A stretch of 64,000 bases of DNA from Antedon mediterranea (GCF_964355755.1 NC_092670.1:20397201-20461200); one strand, 5' to 3'. Counted from the stretch's first letter, positions 29,124-41,266 are shown. Translations and numbers: made by a program. The notes: generated from the letters alone by a model not told the origin.

Positions 29124-29618
29124 GTGTTACGTGTTTTTGCACACCGGGATTAACCTTTTATTATTTATTACGCATTTATAGGGCGTCAAAGAGACGACTC
29201 GGTAATGACGTATGATCGTTTTCCATATATTGTATTTATTAATAATTCAGTGAAATGATCATATTGGGGATCATAATTATACACGTACTGTAAGGCCTGC
29301 AGGGCTATGTGGGGTAGAATTACTCGTAGATATCGTGTAACATGTTTTTGCTGACCGGGATTAACCTTTTATTATAAAAAAAAAACACGCATTTATAGGG
29401 CGTCAAAGAGACGACCCAGTAATGACGTATGATCGTTTTCCATATATTGTATTTATTAATAATTCAGTGAAATGATCATATCGGGGATCATATACACGTA
29501 CTGTAAGGCATGCAGGGCTATGGGGTCAAATTACTCGTAGATTTCGTGTTACGTGTTTTTGCTGACCGGGATTAACCTTTTATTATAAAAAAAACACGCA
29601 TTTATAGGGCGTCAAAGA
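29124..29618. repeat. Tandem repeat of 211 bp, 2.3 copies
   Basis: GTGTTACGTGTTTTTGC with ACCGGGATTAACC starts copies at 29124, 29335 (as GTGTAACATG) and 29546. Each copy includes GCATTTATAGGGCGTCAAAG and, in the two full copies, ATGATCGTTTTCCATATATT. The third copy is cut at GGCGTCAAAGACG where the gag-like frame of the retroelement begins, so it may be the element's leader. No copy is found at the right side of the element, so these are not confirmed LTRs. Confidence 0.85.
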
Positions 29619-30460
29619 CGTTGCCGAAAATTGGCGAAAATTCAAACTAGATTTTGAGGTGTATCTAGCAGCCACTCACGGTACAAAAAATGACAAGGAG
29701 AAGTGCTTCATATTTCTAAATATAGCAGGCGAGGAGGCAATCGAACGCTACAGGTCATTTGATTTTGAGAACGAAGAAGCAAAGGTAAACCTTGACATTG
29801 TAAAGAAAAAATTCAAAGCACATTGCGCACCACAGAGAAACATTGTCATTGAAAGGCACAAGTTTAACACAACAAATAAGAGTAGTGGAGAATATATACA
29901 AACATACGTCACCACACTCAAGAAATTAGCAGGCACGTGCGAATTTGGTGAGTTACGAGATGAGTTAATCAGAGATAGAATAGTCGTAGATAGACAACGA
30001 TAGGGTCAGAAAGGCCCTCCTCCGAGAAAAAGACCTAAAACTAGAAAAAGCTATACAAATCTGCCAGATACACGAGGCCACTGACAAATCAAGTGAAATG
30101 CTTACTCCTAGTGCTATGACCAATTCAGTAGAAAAGTTGACCATCTCAGGTACACCAACAATATTAGTAGTACCACTAGGCCTAGTCCAAACTCATGGAT
30201 TAAAGACTGTACTCGCTGTGGAAAATCACACTCTCGTAGAAACTGCCCGGCATTTGGTGCCAGGTGCAGAAAATGTGACAGGACAGGTCATTTTGCTATA
30301 TTATGTCAAAGCAGAACAGCAAATCGGCACTATGCAGACGACAGTGTCCGACAGGAGCGAAGGCGTCCAAGCTACTCGCGTTACAAAAACGTCCAAGAAA
30401 TTAGCCAATTTCCTGAAAGTGATGAGTGTGATTATGAAATGGAACAAATTGACCCAGTAA
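29619..30460 (+). pseudogene. gag-like region with zinc knuckles
   Basis: About 29640-29985 encodes a helical capsid-like domain rich in Lys/Glu (KLDFEVYLAATHG..., KCFIFLNIAGEEAIERY). After a shift near 29985 the text continues in another frame and returns near 30200 to the first. There two CCHC-type knuckles occur at about 30208-30300 (CTRCGKSHSRRNC and CRKCDRTGHFAILC). Knuckles bind the genomic RNA during packaging. Confidence 0.75.
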
Positions 30461-31386
30461 TTGAAATCGACCTACTCAATAAGGCAAATGATATCAAGGT
30501 TAACGTCACCACACGCAGCAAACCTCCAACTCTAAAGTTAGACACAGGTGCCAAGTGTAATGTCTTACCACATCACATGATACAAGGTATTGGACAAGAA
30601 GCTGCAATTGACAGCACAAAGCGTGCCAGCCTAAGAGCTTTCGGTGGTACAATTATTCATACAATGGGACAAATAAACCTACCAATAACTGTCGCTGGTA
30701 AAACATACAACACAAGCTTCTACATAGTGAAAGAAAACTGCTCACCCATTCTAGGACTTGACGACTCTCTGAAACTGAACCTCATAACTATCAACGATGA
30801 TATTGTACACGAGCTAGCCGATGCTGAAGCTCCTGAGATTACAAAGTTTTCAGAAGTGTTTGATGGCAAATTAGGCAAACTGCCTTTAAAATATAAAATG
30901 AAAATTGATTCAGATATACCACCAATCATTCGACCACCAAGGCGTGTACCCAAACCCATGGAAGAAAAAGTAAAAACCGAGCTTAAGAGAATGACAGATC
31001 TTGGTGTCATAACACCAGTAGAAGAAGCCACCGATTGGGTTTCTTCAATGGTTACAACCAAAAAGAAAAACACTGATGACATAAGACTATGTATCGATCC
31101 CCGTGATCTAAACAAAGCCTTAAAAAGGCCACACCACTCCATGCGTACAATAGAACAAGCGACAATGAATCTTGCAAACTGTAAGGTTTTTACTGTGCTC
31201 GATGCTAAAAACTCCTTTTGGCAGATTCCACTCGATGATGAATCAACAAACCCGACGTGTTTTAACACTCCACTAGGAAGATTCAAATACTTACAGCTAC
31301 CATACGGAGTAAACAGTGGAAGCGAAGTATACCAAAGGGCAATGGAGACACTCTTCGAAGGATACCCATGGTGGATGACCTTCTAA
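30439..31386 (+). pseudogene. Retroelement protease and reverse transcriptase, first part
   Basis: The aspartic protease active site reads LDTGAKCNVLP (about 30538). RT fingers begin near 30940 (PRRVPKPMEEKVKTELKRM), followed by LCIDPRDLNKALKRPH and FTVLDAKNSFWQIPLDD, with the first catalytic Asp in VLDAK. The frame ends at 31384 inside the active-site loop. The catalytic YVDD-type box continues in the next frame, so a one-base slip disrupts it. Confidence 0.85.
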
Positions 31387-31940
31387 TAGGAGGAATTGAC
31401 ATGGCGGATCACAATGAGAAGTTAGACAAAGTTTTAACTAGAATCAAAGAAGTAAACCTAAAACTGAACAAGGCCAAATGCAGATTCAGAACAAGCCAAG
31501 TATCTTACGTTGGGCACCTAATAACTAAAGATGGAATCAAACCAGACCCGACAAAAATCCAAGCAATTGTTGAAATACCACCACCTGAAAACCAAACCGA
31601 GCTGAGCAGGTTTTTGGGAATGCTAAACTATCTGTCCAAGTTTGTAGACACCAACTTCAGTGAAATGAAAGCCCCACTACGAGAGCTGCTTCGTCAGGAC
31701 GTAATATGGAAATGGGAACCACATCATCAAAGCTCATTTGAAAGATTAAAGCAAAAGCTAATCTCCCCACCAGTCCTTGCATTTTACGATGTGAATAAAG
31801 AAATCACACTAACTTGTGATGCGTCAAAGTATGGACTGGGTTGTGGTTGCCTACAAGAACGAAAACCAATTGCCTTTGCCTCAAGAACAATGACAAGCAC
31901 AGAACAAAACTATGCACAAATCGAAAAAGAGCTATTTTAA
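31368..31940 (+). pseudogene. Reverse transcriptase active site, connection and RNase H start
   Basis: The frame opens with VDDLLIGG, the second half of the RT active site. It continues with YVGHLITKDGIKPDPTK and FLGMLNYLSKFV (thumb) and LTCDASKYGLGC, the first RNase H Asp. It ends ...NYAQIEKELF at a TAA created by the T-rich insertion. Confidence 0.85.
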
Positions 31941-31993
31941 TAGCTCTTTTTTTTTTTTTTTTTTTTCTTTTTTTTTTTTCTTTTTCTTAAAAG
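31936..31993. repeat. T-rich insertion with foldback start
   Basis: A run of nearly pure T with a few C separates EKEL from VFATTKFHQYIYG in the RNase H domain. It begins with an inverted pair (AAAGAGCTATT/AATAGCTCTTT, about 31927-31950). It may be poly(T) added or expanded at a break. Confidence 0.75.
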
Positions 31994-31997
31994 TATT

Positions 31998-33587
31998 GTG
32001 TTTGCTACGACAAAATTTCACCAATACATCTATGGAAAGCATGTTACCATCGAAACAGACCATCAGCCACTTGTAACCATAATGAAAAAACCTTTACACA
32101 AGGCCCCAGCAAGACTTAAAAAGATGATGATGCAACTTCTTCGTTACGATTTTACACTTGTTTACAAAAGAGGTTCCGAATTACACCTGGCAGACACTCT
32201 GTCAAGGGCACCCTGCAAGTCAACAGAACACATCAATCTTGAATATGAGGTAATGACACTATCACAAATATCAGAGCGACGAAAAGACGAATTAAAAGCA
32301 GCTACAATCAAAGACGAAGAAATGCAGCTTCTTAAAAACGTTATTATGAAAGGGTGGCCGACTAGGCAATTGAACTGTCCGATCGAAATTCGGAAATTCT
32401 TTCCATACAGAGACGAACTAACAATTCAAGATAACATTATAATGAAGTCTCACAAAGCCATGATTCCCAAATCACTGCAACAGGAATATGTTAAAGTCCT
32501 TCATGGTGGACATATTGGGGTAGAAGCGACAACGAGGCGTGCAAGGGCCATCGTTTACTGGCCCACAATGCAGAGTGACATACACAAATTTGTAGAGAAC
32601 TGTAAAATATGCAATGCACTAAAACCACATCAACAAAAGGAACCACTGAAATTGCACCCTATTCCAGACCTTCCTTGGCAGATTGTAGCATCTGACCTGT
32701 TTGAGTGGAACAACAAACACTATGTTGTCATCGTCGACTCATATTCTGGATGGTTTGATTTCAACTCACTGCATGATATGAGAAGTGAAAGTGTGATTTT
32801 AAAACTAAAGCGAAGCTTTAGCACCCATGGAATACCAAGTTTGTTAATAACCGACAATGGCAGACAGTATGCATCTCACCAGTTTGCAAAGTTTGTTGAA
32901 GATTGAGGTATTAGACATATAACTTCAAGCCCGGAGTATCCAAAATCCAATGGGCTTGCAGAAAATGCTGTCAAGCAAGCAAAAGCTCTTCTAGAAAAAA
33001 CAAGACAGGATGGTTCTGATATCTATCTCAACCTGTTGAATCTGAGAAACGTGCCACGTGACAATGACCTCCAATCACCAACACAAAGACTTATGTCACG
33101 GACAACCAGAAGCACTGTGTATACAGCTAAACCTCTATTGAAACCTAGAGCCCTTCAAACCAAAAGAGTTAGTAATGCACTTTCAAAAAAGAGGCTGCAA
33201 CAAAAACAATATCATGACAAAACTGCCAAGTTGTTGAAACCGCTAACAAAGAATCAAGTGGTAAGAGTTCAGACTAAAAAGGGCTACCAAAAAATCGGAG
33301 TAATTAAGCGAGTCTTAGAACAGCCAAGATCATGTGAAGTGCAGCTACCACAAACAACAATCCGAAGAAACAGACAGCACTTGCTTGCGGTAAAAGAACA
33401 ACCACCAAACACCAAAACAGAAACTGAATCAACCATGAACGAACCTGAAGATAACACATACATGGAACCAACTCAACATAATGCACACATGACAGATGAC
33501 CAAGAGAAAGAATTTCTCCCAAACATACAGACAAGAAGTGGCAGACTTGTAAAAACGCCAGAATACCTTAAAGACTATGAATGGTAA
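31998..33587 (+). pseudogene. RNase H end and integrase
   Basis: ETDHQPLVTIMKKP and LHLADTLSR finish RNase H. The integrase has the zinc-binding H-H-C-C head (LHGGHIGVEATTRRAR...CKICNAL), the first catalytic Asp in VASDLF (about 32694), the second in ITDNG (about 32850) and the Glu in NGLAEN (about 32955). An in-frame TGA at 32904-32906 lies between the last two. The C-terminal part is basic (RVQTKKGYQKIGVIKRV) and ends TPEYLKDYEW. No chromodomain is evident. Confidence 0.85.
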
Positions 33588-34246
33588 CGCCATAAGGGCA
33601 GAATAATCCCTTGTTACCAGGATCGACCTTAGGATAGTCCACCCAAAAGTCAAAGTTCTATTATTGCCTTCAAGAACGATTGTTGAAATTTGTTTTGTTT
33701 TTGTCGTTGGCGGACAGTACTTTTCTGTAATTGTTTTTTAAATATTATAATGACAATATCATATTAACAAATGTTATTAGGCCTTAACTTAAACCAATAC
33801 ACCATTGAAACTGTTAAGCATATTGAATCAGTGTGATCTGCTATCAGTCACACCCAAGTTAAATGCTATTGATGATAATAATAAGTTTAGCCATGCATCC
33901 AGCTTGGAAGGAAAGATGTAGAACATCGATGTTCTTAAAGTCATTTTCATTGTTTATTAAAGTTGTTTTTAGAAAATAATAGATTAATAACTATTCATAA
34001 ATGAAAAAAAAATAGAATGCAGCACAGCCGACCACTGACATCTTCCATGTAAAATAGCGCCCTCAAGTATTAACTTGACCAAATACGACGTACCAAATAC
34101 GATGAAAGCTGTGGCTTTTTCGTACGAGTCTGTACATATTATACTTTTAGGTCAATAGTTTTTGCCATTATAATATCGAACATATGATTGGTATCTAACA
34201 ATGTAATAAAACTGGGTTTAAATGTAATATAAATATACTTTAAATA
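33588..34246. other. Spacer right of the retroelement
   Basis: An AT-rich stretch without exons or recognised repeats. It should contain the 3' LTR if one existed; no sequence matching 29100-29620 was seen. Confidence 0.4.
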
Positions 34247-34385
34247 GCATTAAACTTGGGTACGGGTCAGCCAATGATGGGTACGGGTGAGCCAAAATTT
34301 TGGGTACGAGTACGGTAAGCCAAAATTTGGGTACGAGTTGGTGGGTATGAGTTTAATAGCATGGCCCTGGGTACGGATTGACCTG
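34247..34385. repeat. GTACCC minisatellite, right array in opposite orientation
   Basis: About seven units of GGGTACGGGT/GGGTACGAGT with GAGCCAAAATTT spacers, the reverse complement of the left array (28216-28700). The outermost motif, GGGTACGGATTGACC, mirrors GGTCAACCCGTACCC at the far left. Together the arrays bracket 28.2-34.4 kb as a large inverted pair. Confidence 0.85.
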
Positions 34386-34640
34386 TATTCAGGTCTAACT
34401 AGGCTAGGGCCTAGCCTTACTAGCCTAGTATTAGTAAGCTAGGCTAACCTAGCCTACGCCTAGTAGCTGACTAGCGCCTAACCCTAACCCTGTAGGGCAT
34501 AGACTCCTAGTACTACTAGGCCTAGCCTAGAGTCTAGTAGTAGGCTAGGCCTAGTAGCTAGCTCTAGAGTAGCCTAGCTAGAGTAACTAGGCCCTAGCTA
34601 GGCTAGTATAAGTCTAAGTAGGCTAGCCTAGCTAGAGAGA
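34386..34640. repeat. CTAGGCCTAG-rich low-complexity tract
   Basis: Dense overlapping CTAG, GGCCTAG and AGCCTAG words with strong self-complementarity. Similar tracts occur at about 44320-44520 and 54985-55030, each near a gene start or a repeat edge. A CT/GA-rich tract follows (34735-34840). Confidence 0.8.
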
Positions 34641-34840
34641 GGTACGCCTCCTCAGATACCTCCAAATTCAACGATTCAGACAGTTCTACTACTACTAGGC
34701 CTACTAACGATACCACCACTGCACTCGGCCTGCTGGATCGGAGAGAGAGAGGATCGAGTGTGGATAGAGAGTAGAGTAGAGGCAGCCTAGCCTAGGCGAG
34801 GAGGGAGCTCTTCTTTCTCTCTCTTTCTTTCTTTCCCTAT

Positions 34841-36578
34841 TCATAATTATTTTAATTTATAATATATCTCTAACATTCATTAATAAAATTATATATTTAT
34901 TATTGATATTTATTTATATGAATAATAGTATACCAAACGGTACAATCAATTAAATGAATTTTCCGTACAAAATGAATTATACAACTTACAAGAGGATGGC
35001 ATAAGTGATAGCTAGCTCTCAGATGATGGATTAAAGAATAGAAGGATATGCATCGACGGTGACATCAAACGATTTTACAACGCGCTTGTTGCCTATAAAG
35101 CACTGCTGCCAATCAAACAAACACGCTCATTGAACTCCGTGTCTCTAACCGCGGCCCTCTGTAAAACGCTGAGAATCAACTGTTACATTTTTTTAGACCA
35201 AAACGTAACCATGTAGCAATCGTATGCGCAGTCTGAATGTTCTATTGACATGTCTGCGTCGATGATTAATTGACAACAAAAATATATTGCTGAATAATTC
35301 TGTTTTATTAGTTTCATCACAATCGGACTACGAAAAGTTCACTTTCTTTCGACTGGTAATTTTAAGTAGTTGGTAATATTAATAAAATATGCATTTTTTA
35401 TATTTGAATTATCATTATTTGCCTGCCATCTTCTGTCATTAAAAATTGCGTTAATCTATAGAATATTAAATTATGCATTTGACCATGTATGTTGTTAGCG
35501 TGGCCGGTGTTCACCCATACAACAATCGTGTTTTTAATATATAGCTAAGCAGTGGTTTCTTCATAAATCTCCATCGATGTGATTATATTTAAATTGTAGT
35601 GCCTGGTGATTGGCTAGTGGTTATGCCATCCACATCACATCCAATCACCGGGTCTAATTGAATGAAAACAGCGATCCCTGATCCGGGATTGGCTGGCTAT
35701 GTATAGTTGCGATTCGTTACCTAGCGGTCGTTTTGAAAAGTACACGCAGGGCAAACTTAATCACGAACAAACGAAGTACCTATTATTATTCACACAAGAA
35801 GTAAGACAACGGTGAGTATATAGATCATGATTACACGTTTTATCTACTGCACTTAAGATTAGCCTAGGCAGTATCAATGTCGGCAAATCATATGGTTTAC
35901 TAGTAAGCCTAGGCCTAGTAATAGTATCCTTGCTGATTTTGTAATTGTACATGTAGGCTGAGACAACAAATAGTTATTTTCTCAGATGTAGGGCTATCAT
36001 AAAATGCACTTTAATGTCATAAAAACATTAGCGTAGGCCTCTACCTAGATAAATCGCGGCAGAAACCTATACTAATTACAATTATAGCATCTACAATTCC
36101 TCATCAGAAAGGTTATAACTAAATTCGTCGTCGTATAAATTGTTCGTCGCCTTTGTTGCTAGCGCTAAAAACATCATGCCACCAAAGAACGCGCGAAAGA
36201 AGCGTAGCCAACAAGGTTAAATGTCGTTGCACACATGTGCAGTAAACAATATATTAGGCACGCGACCGTTTCGTTGTTACCATGCGGTTAATTAAACTGA
36301 TAACATTGTGGGCGGTCCGCGGTCTGTCGGCGAGAGTCAAGGAACCCTTGATCTCACGTCGATGCATATCCTTCTATTCTTTAATCCATGCTCTCAGTTT
36401 ATCAAAAAACAACTACAAAGATACAGCTGGCGATACGTCAAAAGTTTTTCTCTCTATAAAAAGTCACCTGATACACCACCACACTGTCACGTGGTTTAGA
36501 CTCCGCCAAATATTACAGAGGGCGCTCGACTAAAATTTAAGAATACAAAAAATGGGAGCTATATTTCCTATACCATCC
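34841..36578. other. Gene-poor stretch with a possible leader exon
   Basis: No confident gene. The segment 35690-35811 ends in a very good donor (ACG|GTGAGTAT). A CG-rich block near 36120-36220 has an ATG at 36176 opening MPPKNARKKRSQQ before a possible donor. Either could be a first exon, but no partner exon was found on this strand before the large inverted structure. Short inverted pairs occur at 35601-35655 (CCTGGTGATTGG...CCAATCACCGGG). Confidence 0.35.
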
Positions 36579-36940
36579 TGGCTAGTTGAGAATTCTCAAC
36601 TATTTTATGTTTTTTTCTACCTTTCTGGAAAATGATATAATCCAAATTGTATTAATACTACCAGTAATACATATTTAGAAACACTTGCATACCTTCACAA
36701 ATTTTAGTTGTTTGTAGTTTAAGACAATCTTAGTGATATTTAAATGAAAACAATACGATAAAAACTATTGTGTCTGTATTTTAAAAGACTATGACTTCCG
36801 TATAACGTGCATTGTGGGTACTTCAATTTTTATAGAAAAGCTAGGGAATCCTAATTTAGTAGGCAGCATATGGGGGCGGGGCGCGGGCAACCAAACTTGC
36901 TTATCAAATCAAAGCACAGTAAAGCAAAGGATAAAAGTAA

Positions 36941-39040
36941 TGTACGATCCCGTTTAACACTGTTCTCAACTATAGTCATTTTGGTATACTTGAGCACAGT
37001 GATAAAGAATAGGATAAACTTAACAATATACAACAAATAACATTAATGTACGATCCAGTTTAACACTGTTCTCAACTATAGTCATTTTGGTATACTTGAG
37101 AACAGTGATAAAGAATAGGATAAACTTAACATTATACAACAAATAACATTAATGTATGATCCCGTTTAACACTGTTCTCAACTATAGTCATTTTGGTATA
37201 CTTGAGCACAGTGATAAAGAATAGGATAAACTTAACAATATACAACAAATAACATTAATGTACGATGTAGTTTAACACTGTTCTCAACTATAGTCATTTT
37301 GGTATACTTGAGCACAGTGATAAAGAATAGGATAAACTTAACTATATACAACATATAACATTAATGTACGATCCCGTTTAACACTGTTCTCAACTATAGT
37401 CATTTTGGTATACTTGAGCACAGTGATAAAGAATAGGATAAACTTAATAATATACAACAAATAGCATTAATGTACGATCCAGTTTAACACTGTTCTCAAC
37501 TATAGTCATTTTGGTATACTTGAGCACAGTGATAAAGAATAGGATAAACTTAATAATATACAACAAATAACATTAATGTACGATCCAGTTTAACACTGTT
37601 CTCAACTATAGTCATTTTGGTATACTTAAGCACAGTGATAAAGAATAGGATAAACTTAATAATATACAACAAATAGCATTAAGGTATGATCCCGTTTAAC
37701 ACTGTTCTCGACTATAGTCATTTTGGTATACTTGAGCACAGTGATAAAGAATAGGATAAACTTAACAATATACAACAAAAAACATTAATGTACGATCCAG
37801 TTTAACACTGTTCTCAACTATAGTCATTTTGGTATACTTGAGAACAGTGATAAAGAATAGGATAAACTTAACATTATACAACAAATAACATTAATGTATG
37901 ATCCCGTTTAACACTGTTCTCAACTATAGTCATTTTGGTATACTTGAGCACAGTGATAAAGAAGAGGATAAACTTAACATTATACAACAAATAACATTAA
38001 TGTATGATCCCGTTTAACACTGTTCTCAACTATAGTCATTTTGGTATACTTGAGCACAGTGATAAAGAATAGGATAAACTTAATAATATACAACAAATAG
38101 CATTAATGTACGATCCCGTTTAACACTGTTCTCGACTATAGTCATTTTGGTATACTTGAGCACAGTGATAAAGAATAGGATAAACTTAATAATATACAAC
38201 AAAAAACATTAATGTACGATCCCGTTTAACACTGTTCTCAACTATAGTCATTTTGCTATAGTTAAGCACAGTGATAAAGAATAGGATAAACTTAATAATA
38301 TACAACAAATAACATTAATGTATGATCCCGTTTAACACTGTTCTCGACTATAGTCATTTTGGTATACTTGAGCACAGTGATAAAGAATAGGATAAACTTA
38401 ATAATATACAACAAATAACATTAATGTACGATCCAGTTTACCACTGTTCTCAACTATAGTCATTTTGGTATACTTGAGAACAGTGATAAAGAATAGGATA
38501 AACTTAAAAATATACAACAAAAAACATTAATGTACGATCCAGTTTAACACTGTTCTCAACTATAGTCATTTTGGTATACTTGAGCACAGTGATAAAGAAT
38601 AGGATAAACTTAAAAATATACAACAAAAAACATTAATGTACGATCCAGTTTACCACTGTTCTCAACTATAGTCATTTTGGTATACTTGAGAACAGTGATA
38701 AAGAATAGGATAAACTTAACAATATACAACAAAAAACATTAATGTACGATCCAGTTTAACACTGTTCTCAACTATAGTCATTTTGGTATACTTGAGAACA
38801 GTGATAAAGAATAGGATAAACTTAACAATATACAACAAAAAACGTACATTAATGTACGATCCAGTTTAACACTGTTCTCGACTATAGTCATTTTGGTATA
38901 CTTGAGCACAGTGATAAAGAATAGGATAAACTTAACAATATACAACAAAAAACATTAATGTACGATCCCGTTTAACACTGTTCTCAACTATAGTCATTTT
39001 GGTATACTTAAGCACAGTGATAAAGAATAAGATCAACTTT
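36941..39040 (+). repeat. 106-bp satellite, left array, about 20 monomers
   Basis: The monomer begins TGTACGATCC(A/C)GTTTAACAC and includes ACTATAGTCATTTTGGTATA, TTGAGCACAGTGATAAAG and AATAGGATAAACTTAA. Starts near 36941, 37048 and 37153 give a 105-107-bp period. Each monomer folds on itself (CACTGTTCTCAA with TTGAGCACAGTG). Monomers are 95% or more alike by eye. Confidence 0.95.
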
Positions 39041-39480
39041 AATACTATTTATTAAATTAAAAAATAAAAAAACTAATTCTATATTAACACATATTATTTA
39101 CATATACTTTCACTGCTGATTTCTAGTATAAACAGGCCATAGGCCTATACATGGCTGCAGTCGCGTGCTCAAATTTGAGTTGGTGTTTACCGACCGACCG
39201 ATCGACATAGTGGGCTGTAGAGTCGCGTTTGCACGCTACTAAAAAGTTCACAAAAACCGTAGGACGGGCACAGGGAAGTTTGTTCGAAACTCCAACCCCT
39301 CCCCTGGCTATGCGTTTAGATTTTTCATGCCTCCTTTACAAACCAAGATTATTAGAATACTATTAGGAGGATCAAACACAATTCTTGTTGCCAGATTTAA
39401 TTGACATTACAGGTATGAAGTCTATCAATATACAGTACCGCTTAATACAATACTTGTTGAGGCCATATCCATCTATACAT
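39041..39480. other. Core segment without a gene
   Basis: Unique-looking sequence between the two tandem arrays. A (CCGA)n-like tract near 39190-39205 (ACCGACCGACCGATCGA) resembles the tract at about 550. No frame is convincing. Confidence 0.4.
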
Positions 39481-39744
39481 TTTAGTGTTATTCTACTTTA
39501 AAAAAGTCGATTTATATCAATACCCATCAACATACGATATAACGATAGAATTTATTGCAACTTGTCCATGTCGTATTCATCTACAAATAAAGTGTCTATT
39601 ACCGTACTTTTAAAAATCTATTTATATCAATACCTATCAACGTATGTACGTGTGCATATTATATATACAAAACTATATACATCAACATAAATGTCATATC
39701 ATCTACAGTCATTAGTGTTATTTCACTTTTAATATTAGTAAATC

Positions 39745-39914
39745 CAAAGGCAAAATACTGAAATAATAATAATGCTGTGGTCTCCATGGAGATACAAAAA
39801 AAGAAGCGAAAAGCTAAATCAAAACGATAAAGTAAAACAGCCAGAAAAGTTAGCAGAGTTTTCGGGCAACACTAGCCCCTCATCAGTGCAAGTGAGGGTA
39901 CTTGTACAAGATAG
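39745..39914 (-). mobile_element. Hammerhead retroelement copy in the satellite core
   Basis: It shares CAAAGGCAAAATACTGA, TCCATGGAGATACAAAA, GCGAAAAGCTAAATCAAAAC and the ribozyme core with the copy at 55222-55430. The array text TAGTGTTATTT lies on both sides; it could be a target duplication or simply the array period. The ribozyme core on the minus strand spans 39886-39860: CTGATGA, GGGGC-loop-GCCC, GAAA. Confidence 0.7.
39860..39886 (-). ncRNA. Hammerhead ribozyme core (minus strand)
   Basis: On the minus strand: CTGATGA (39886-39880), stem II GGGGC/GCCC around TAGTGTT, then GAAA (39863-39860). Stem I and the cleavage triplet are less clear than in the plus-strand copy at 27053. Confidence 0.6.
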
Positions 39915-40263
39915 TGTTATTTAACGTTTAGTCGATTTATATCAATACACTCATCAACATATGTACGTGCAATTCACGTCAACAATCAATAGTGTTAATT
40001 CCTCTTTTAAAAGTCGATTTATATCAATATACTCATCAACATATGTACGTGTCCACGTCATATTCATCTATAAATATTAGTGTTATTTCACTTTTAAAAG
40101 TCGATTTATCAATATACTCATCAATAAATGTACTTGTCCACGTCATATTCATTTACAAATCAGTGTTATTTCACTTTTCGAAGTCAATTATATCAATATA
40201 GGCCTACTCATCAACATATGTACGTGCAATTCACGTCATATTCATATATGATCAATAGTGTAC

Positions 40264-40299
<36 letters not shown>

Positions 40300-41266
40300 T
40301 CAGTATATTACACAGAGGCGCCTTACAAGATGGAACCATCTTAGCTTCAAGGCGCCTCAGATTACCAAATACAACATTTTAAAACAACTAACAGAAACAT
40401 CAATTAAATCTTCCAGAATTAACAAGAAATTGTTGTACATAATAAAATAATAAAGCATTTTCACAATTCGAAAGAAGATCGGAACCAAAAATAAAAATTT
40501 CACTTAAAAATGTAAAATTAAATGTTAAAGAAAAATCCTTGGCTAAGATATCCTCAATAATTGAGTTAGCGCTTACAAGTAGAATATCTCTTTGTGTATT
40601 ATAATTAGGGCAGTAACATAAGAAATGAAGCGGATTCTCAACATTAAAGCCACAAGTACAATTTGGATTGTCCCGAAGTCCATGTAAGAATAAATGCGAA
40701 TTGAGACAGCTGAAACCAAGTCGGATTCTAGTGTGAATTTGGTTAATCTTCTTATCACCTGTATCATAATAAGAACGTTTTTTTGTTTCAAACAAATTGG
40801 ATTTCAGTAGCAATTTTTTAAACTCAACAAGAAATGAGGAATTTTTTATTTCATTATTTAACTCATTCCAATGTGTTATAATAGATGGGACAAAAGATAA
40901 ACGATATGATGTGGTCTTACAAAATGGAATTATTATATTTCGGATGTTACGCAAGTTATAAACTTCAATATTGTCAGAAAAATTAAATAAGGAGTAAAGA
41001 TACACTGGTGTTAACTTATGAATAATTTTAAAAAACAGTATTAGGTTAAGAAATTGTCTACGTTTTTCCAATGATAACCAGCCTAATTCTTGTCTTAATG
41101 CATTATGACTTGTATGTTTCCACGCACCAGTACATATTCTACCTGCAGAAATCTGGATATTTTCTAGTTCATCACTTAATTTATCTGGGATATTACACCA
41201 AACAGGAGCTGCATATTCCATTAATGGTCTAACGTGTGATATGTAAATGTGACAGAGAGTCAAATA
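40264..41266 (-). mobile_element. 5'-truncated LINE with poly(A) tail
   Basis: A T-run of about 37 at 40267-40300 is the poly(A) tail on the minus strand. The coding part is the C-terminus of ORF2 only, so the copy is truncated at about 41266. It interrupts the tandem repeat of the core, which resumes immediately on the other side, showing a later insertion. Confidence 0.9.
40400..41263 (-). pseudogene. Non-LTR RT C-terminal domain, 287 codons open
   Basis: The frame begins LCHIYISHVRPLMEYAAPVW, a region following the RT thumb in CR1/L2-related LINEs. It continues ELENIQISAGRICTG and ELGWLSLEKRRQFLNLILFF, then RIRLGFSCLNSHLFLHGL followed by CTCGFNVENPLHFLCYCPNY, a Cys-His cluster found at the end of such proteins. 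The uninterrupted frame suggests a relatively young insertion. The clade cannot be fixed without alignment. Confidence 0.8.

Larger units (their letters stand above)
29619..33590 (+). mobile_element. Degraded Ty3/gypsy-type LTR retroelement, LTRs not found
   Basis: Order: gag with two zinc knuckles, protease, reverse transcriptase, RNase H, integrase. RT before integrase places it in Ty3/gypsy. The frame is broken by at least one nonsense change (32904), several shifts (near 29985, between 30100 and 30200, near 31375) and a T-rich insertion at 31936-31993. The body lies between opposed minisatellite arrays. No LTR pair could be identified, so it is either a solo internal copy or the LTRs have decayed. 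It cannot be active. Confidence 0.85.

Noticed and set aside
30720-31286. Minus-strand open frame of 188 codons
   Set aside because: Antisense of the retroelement protease/RT region; no independent motif.
29124-33800. Assignment of LTRs to the gypsy-type element
   Set aside because: The 211-bp repeats have no copy at the 3' side, so an LTR pair cannot be supported.
34478-34493. CTAACCCTAACCCTG, telomere-like
   Set aside because: Only two units inside a CTAG-rich low-complexity tract; not a telomeric array.
36176-36218. MPPKNARKKRSQQ as a first exon
   Set aside because: A start and a weak donor exist in CG-richer sequence, but no downstream partner in phase was found; kept only as a remark.
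40128-40382. Open frame across the T-run
   Set aside because: Runs through tandem repeat and the LINE poly(A) complement; artefact.
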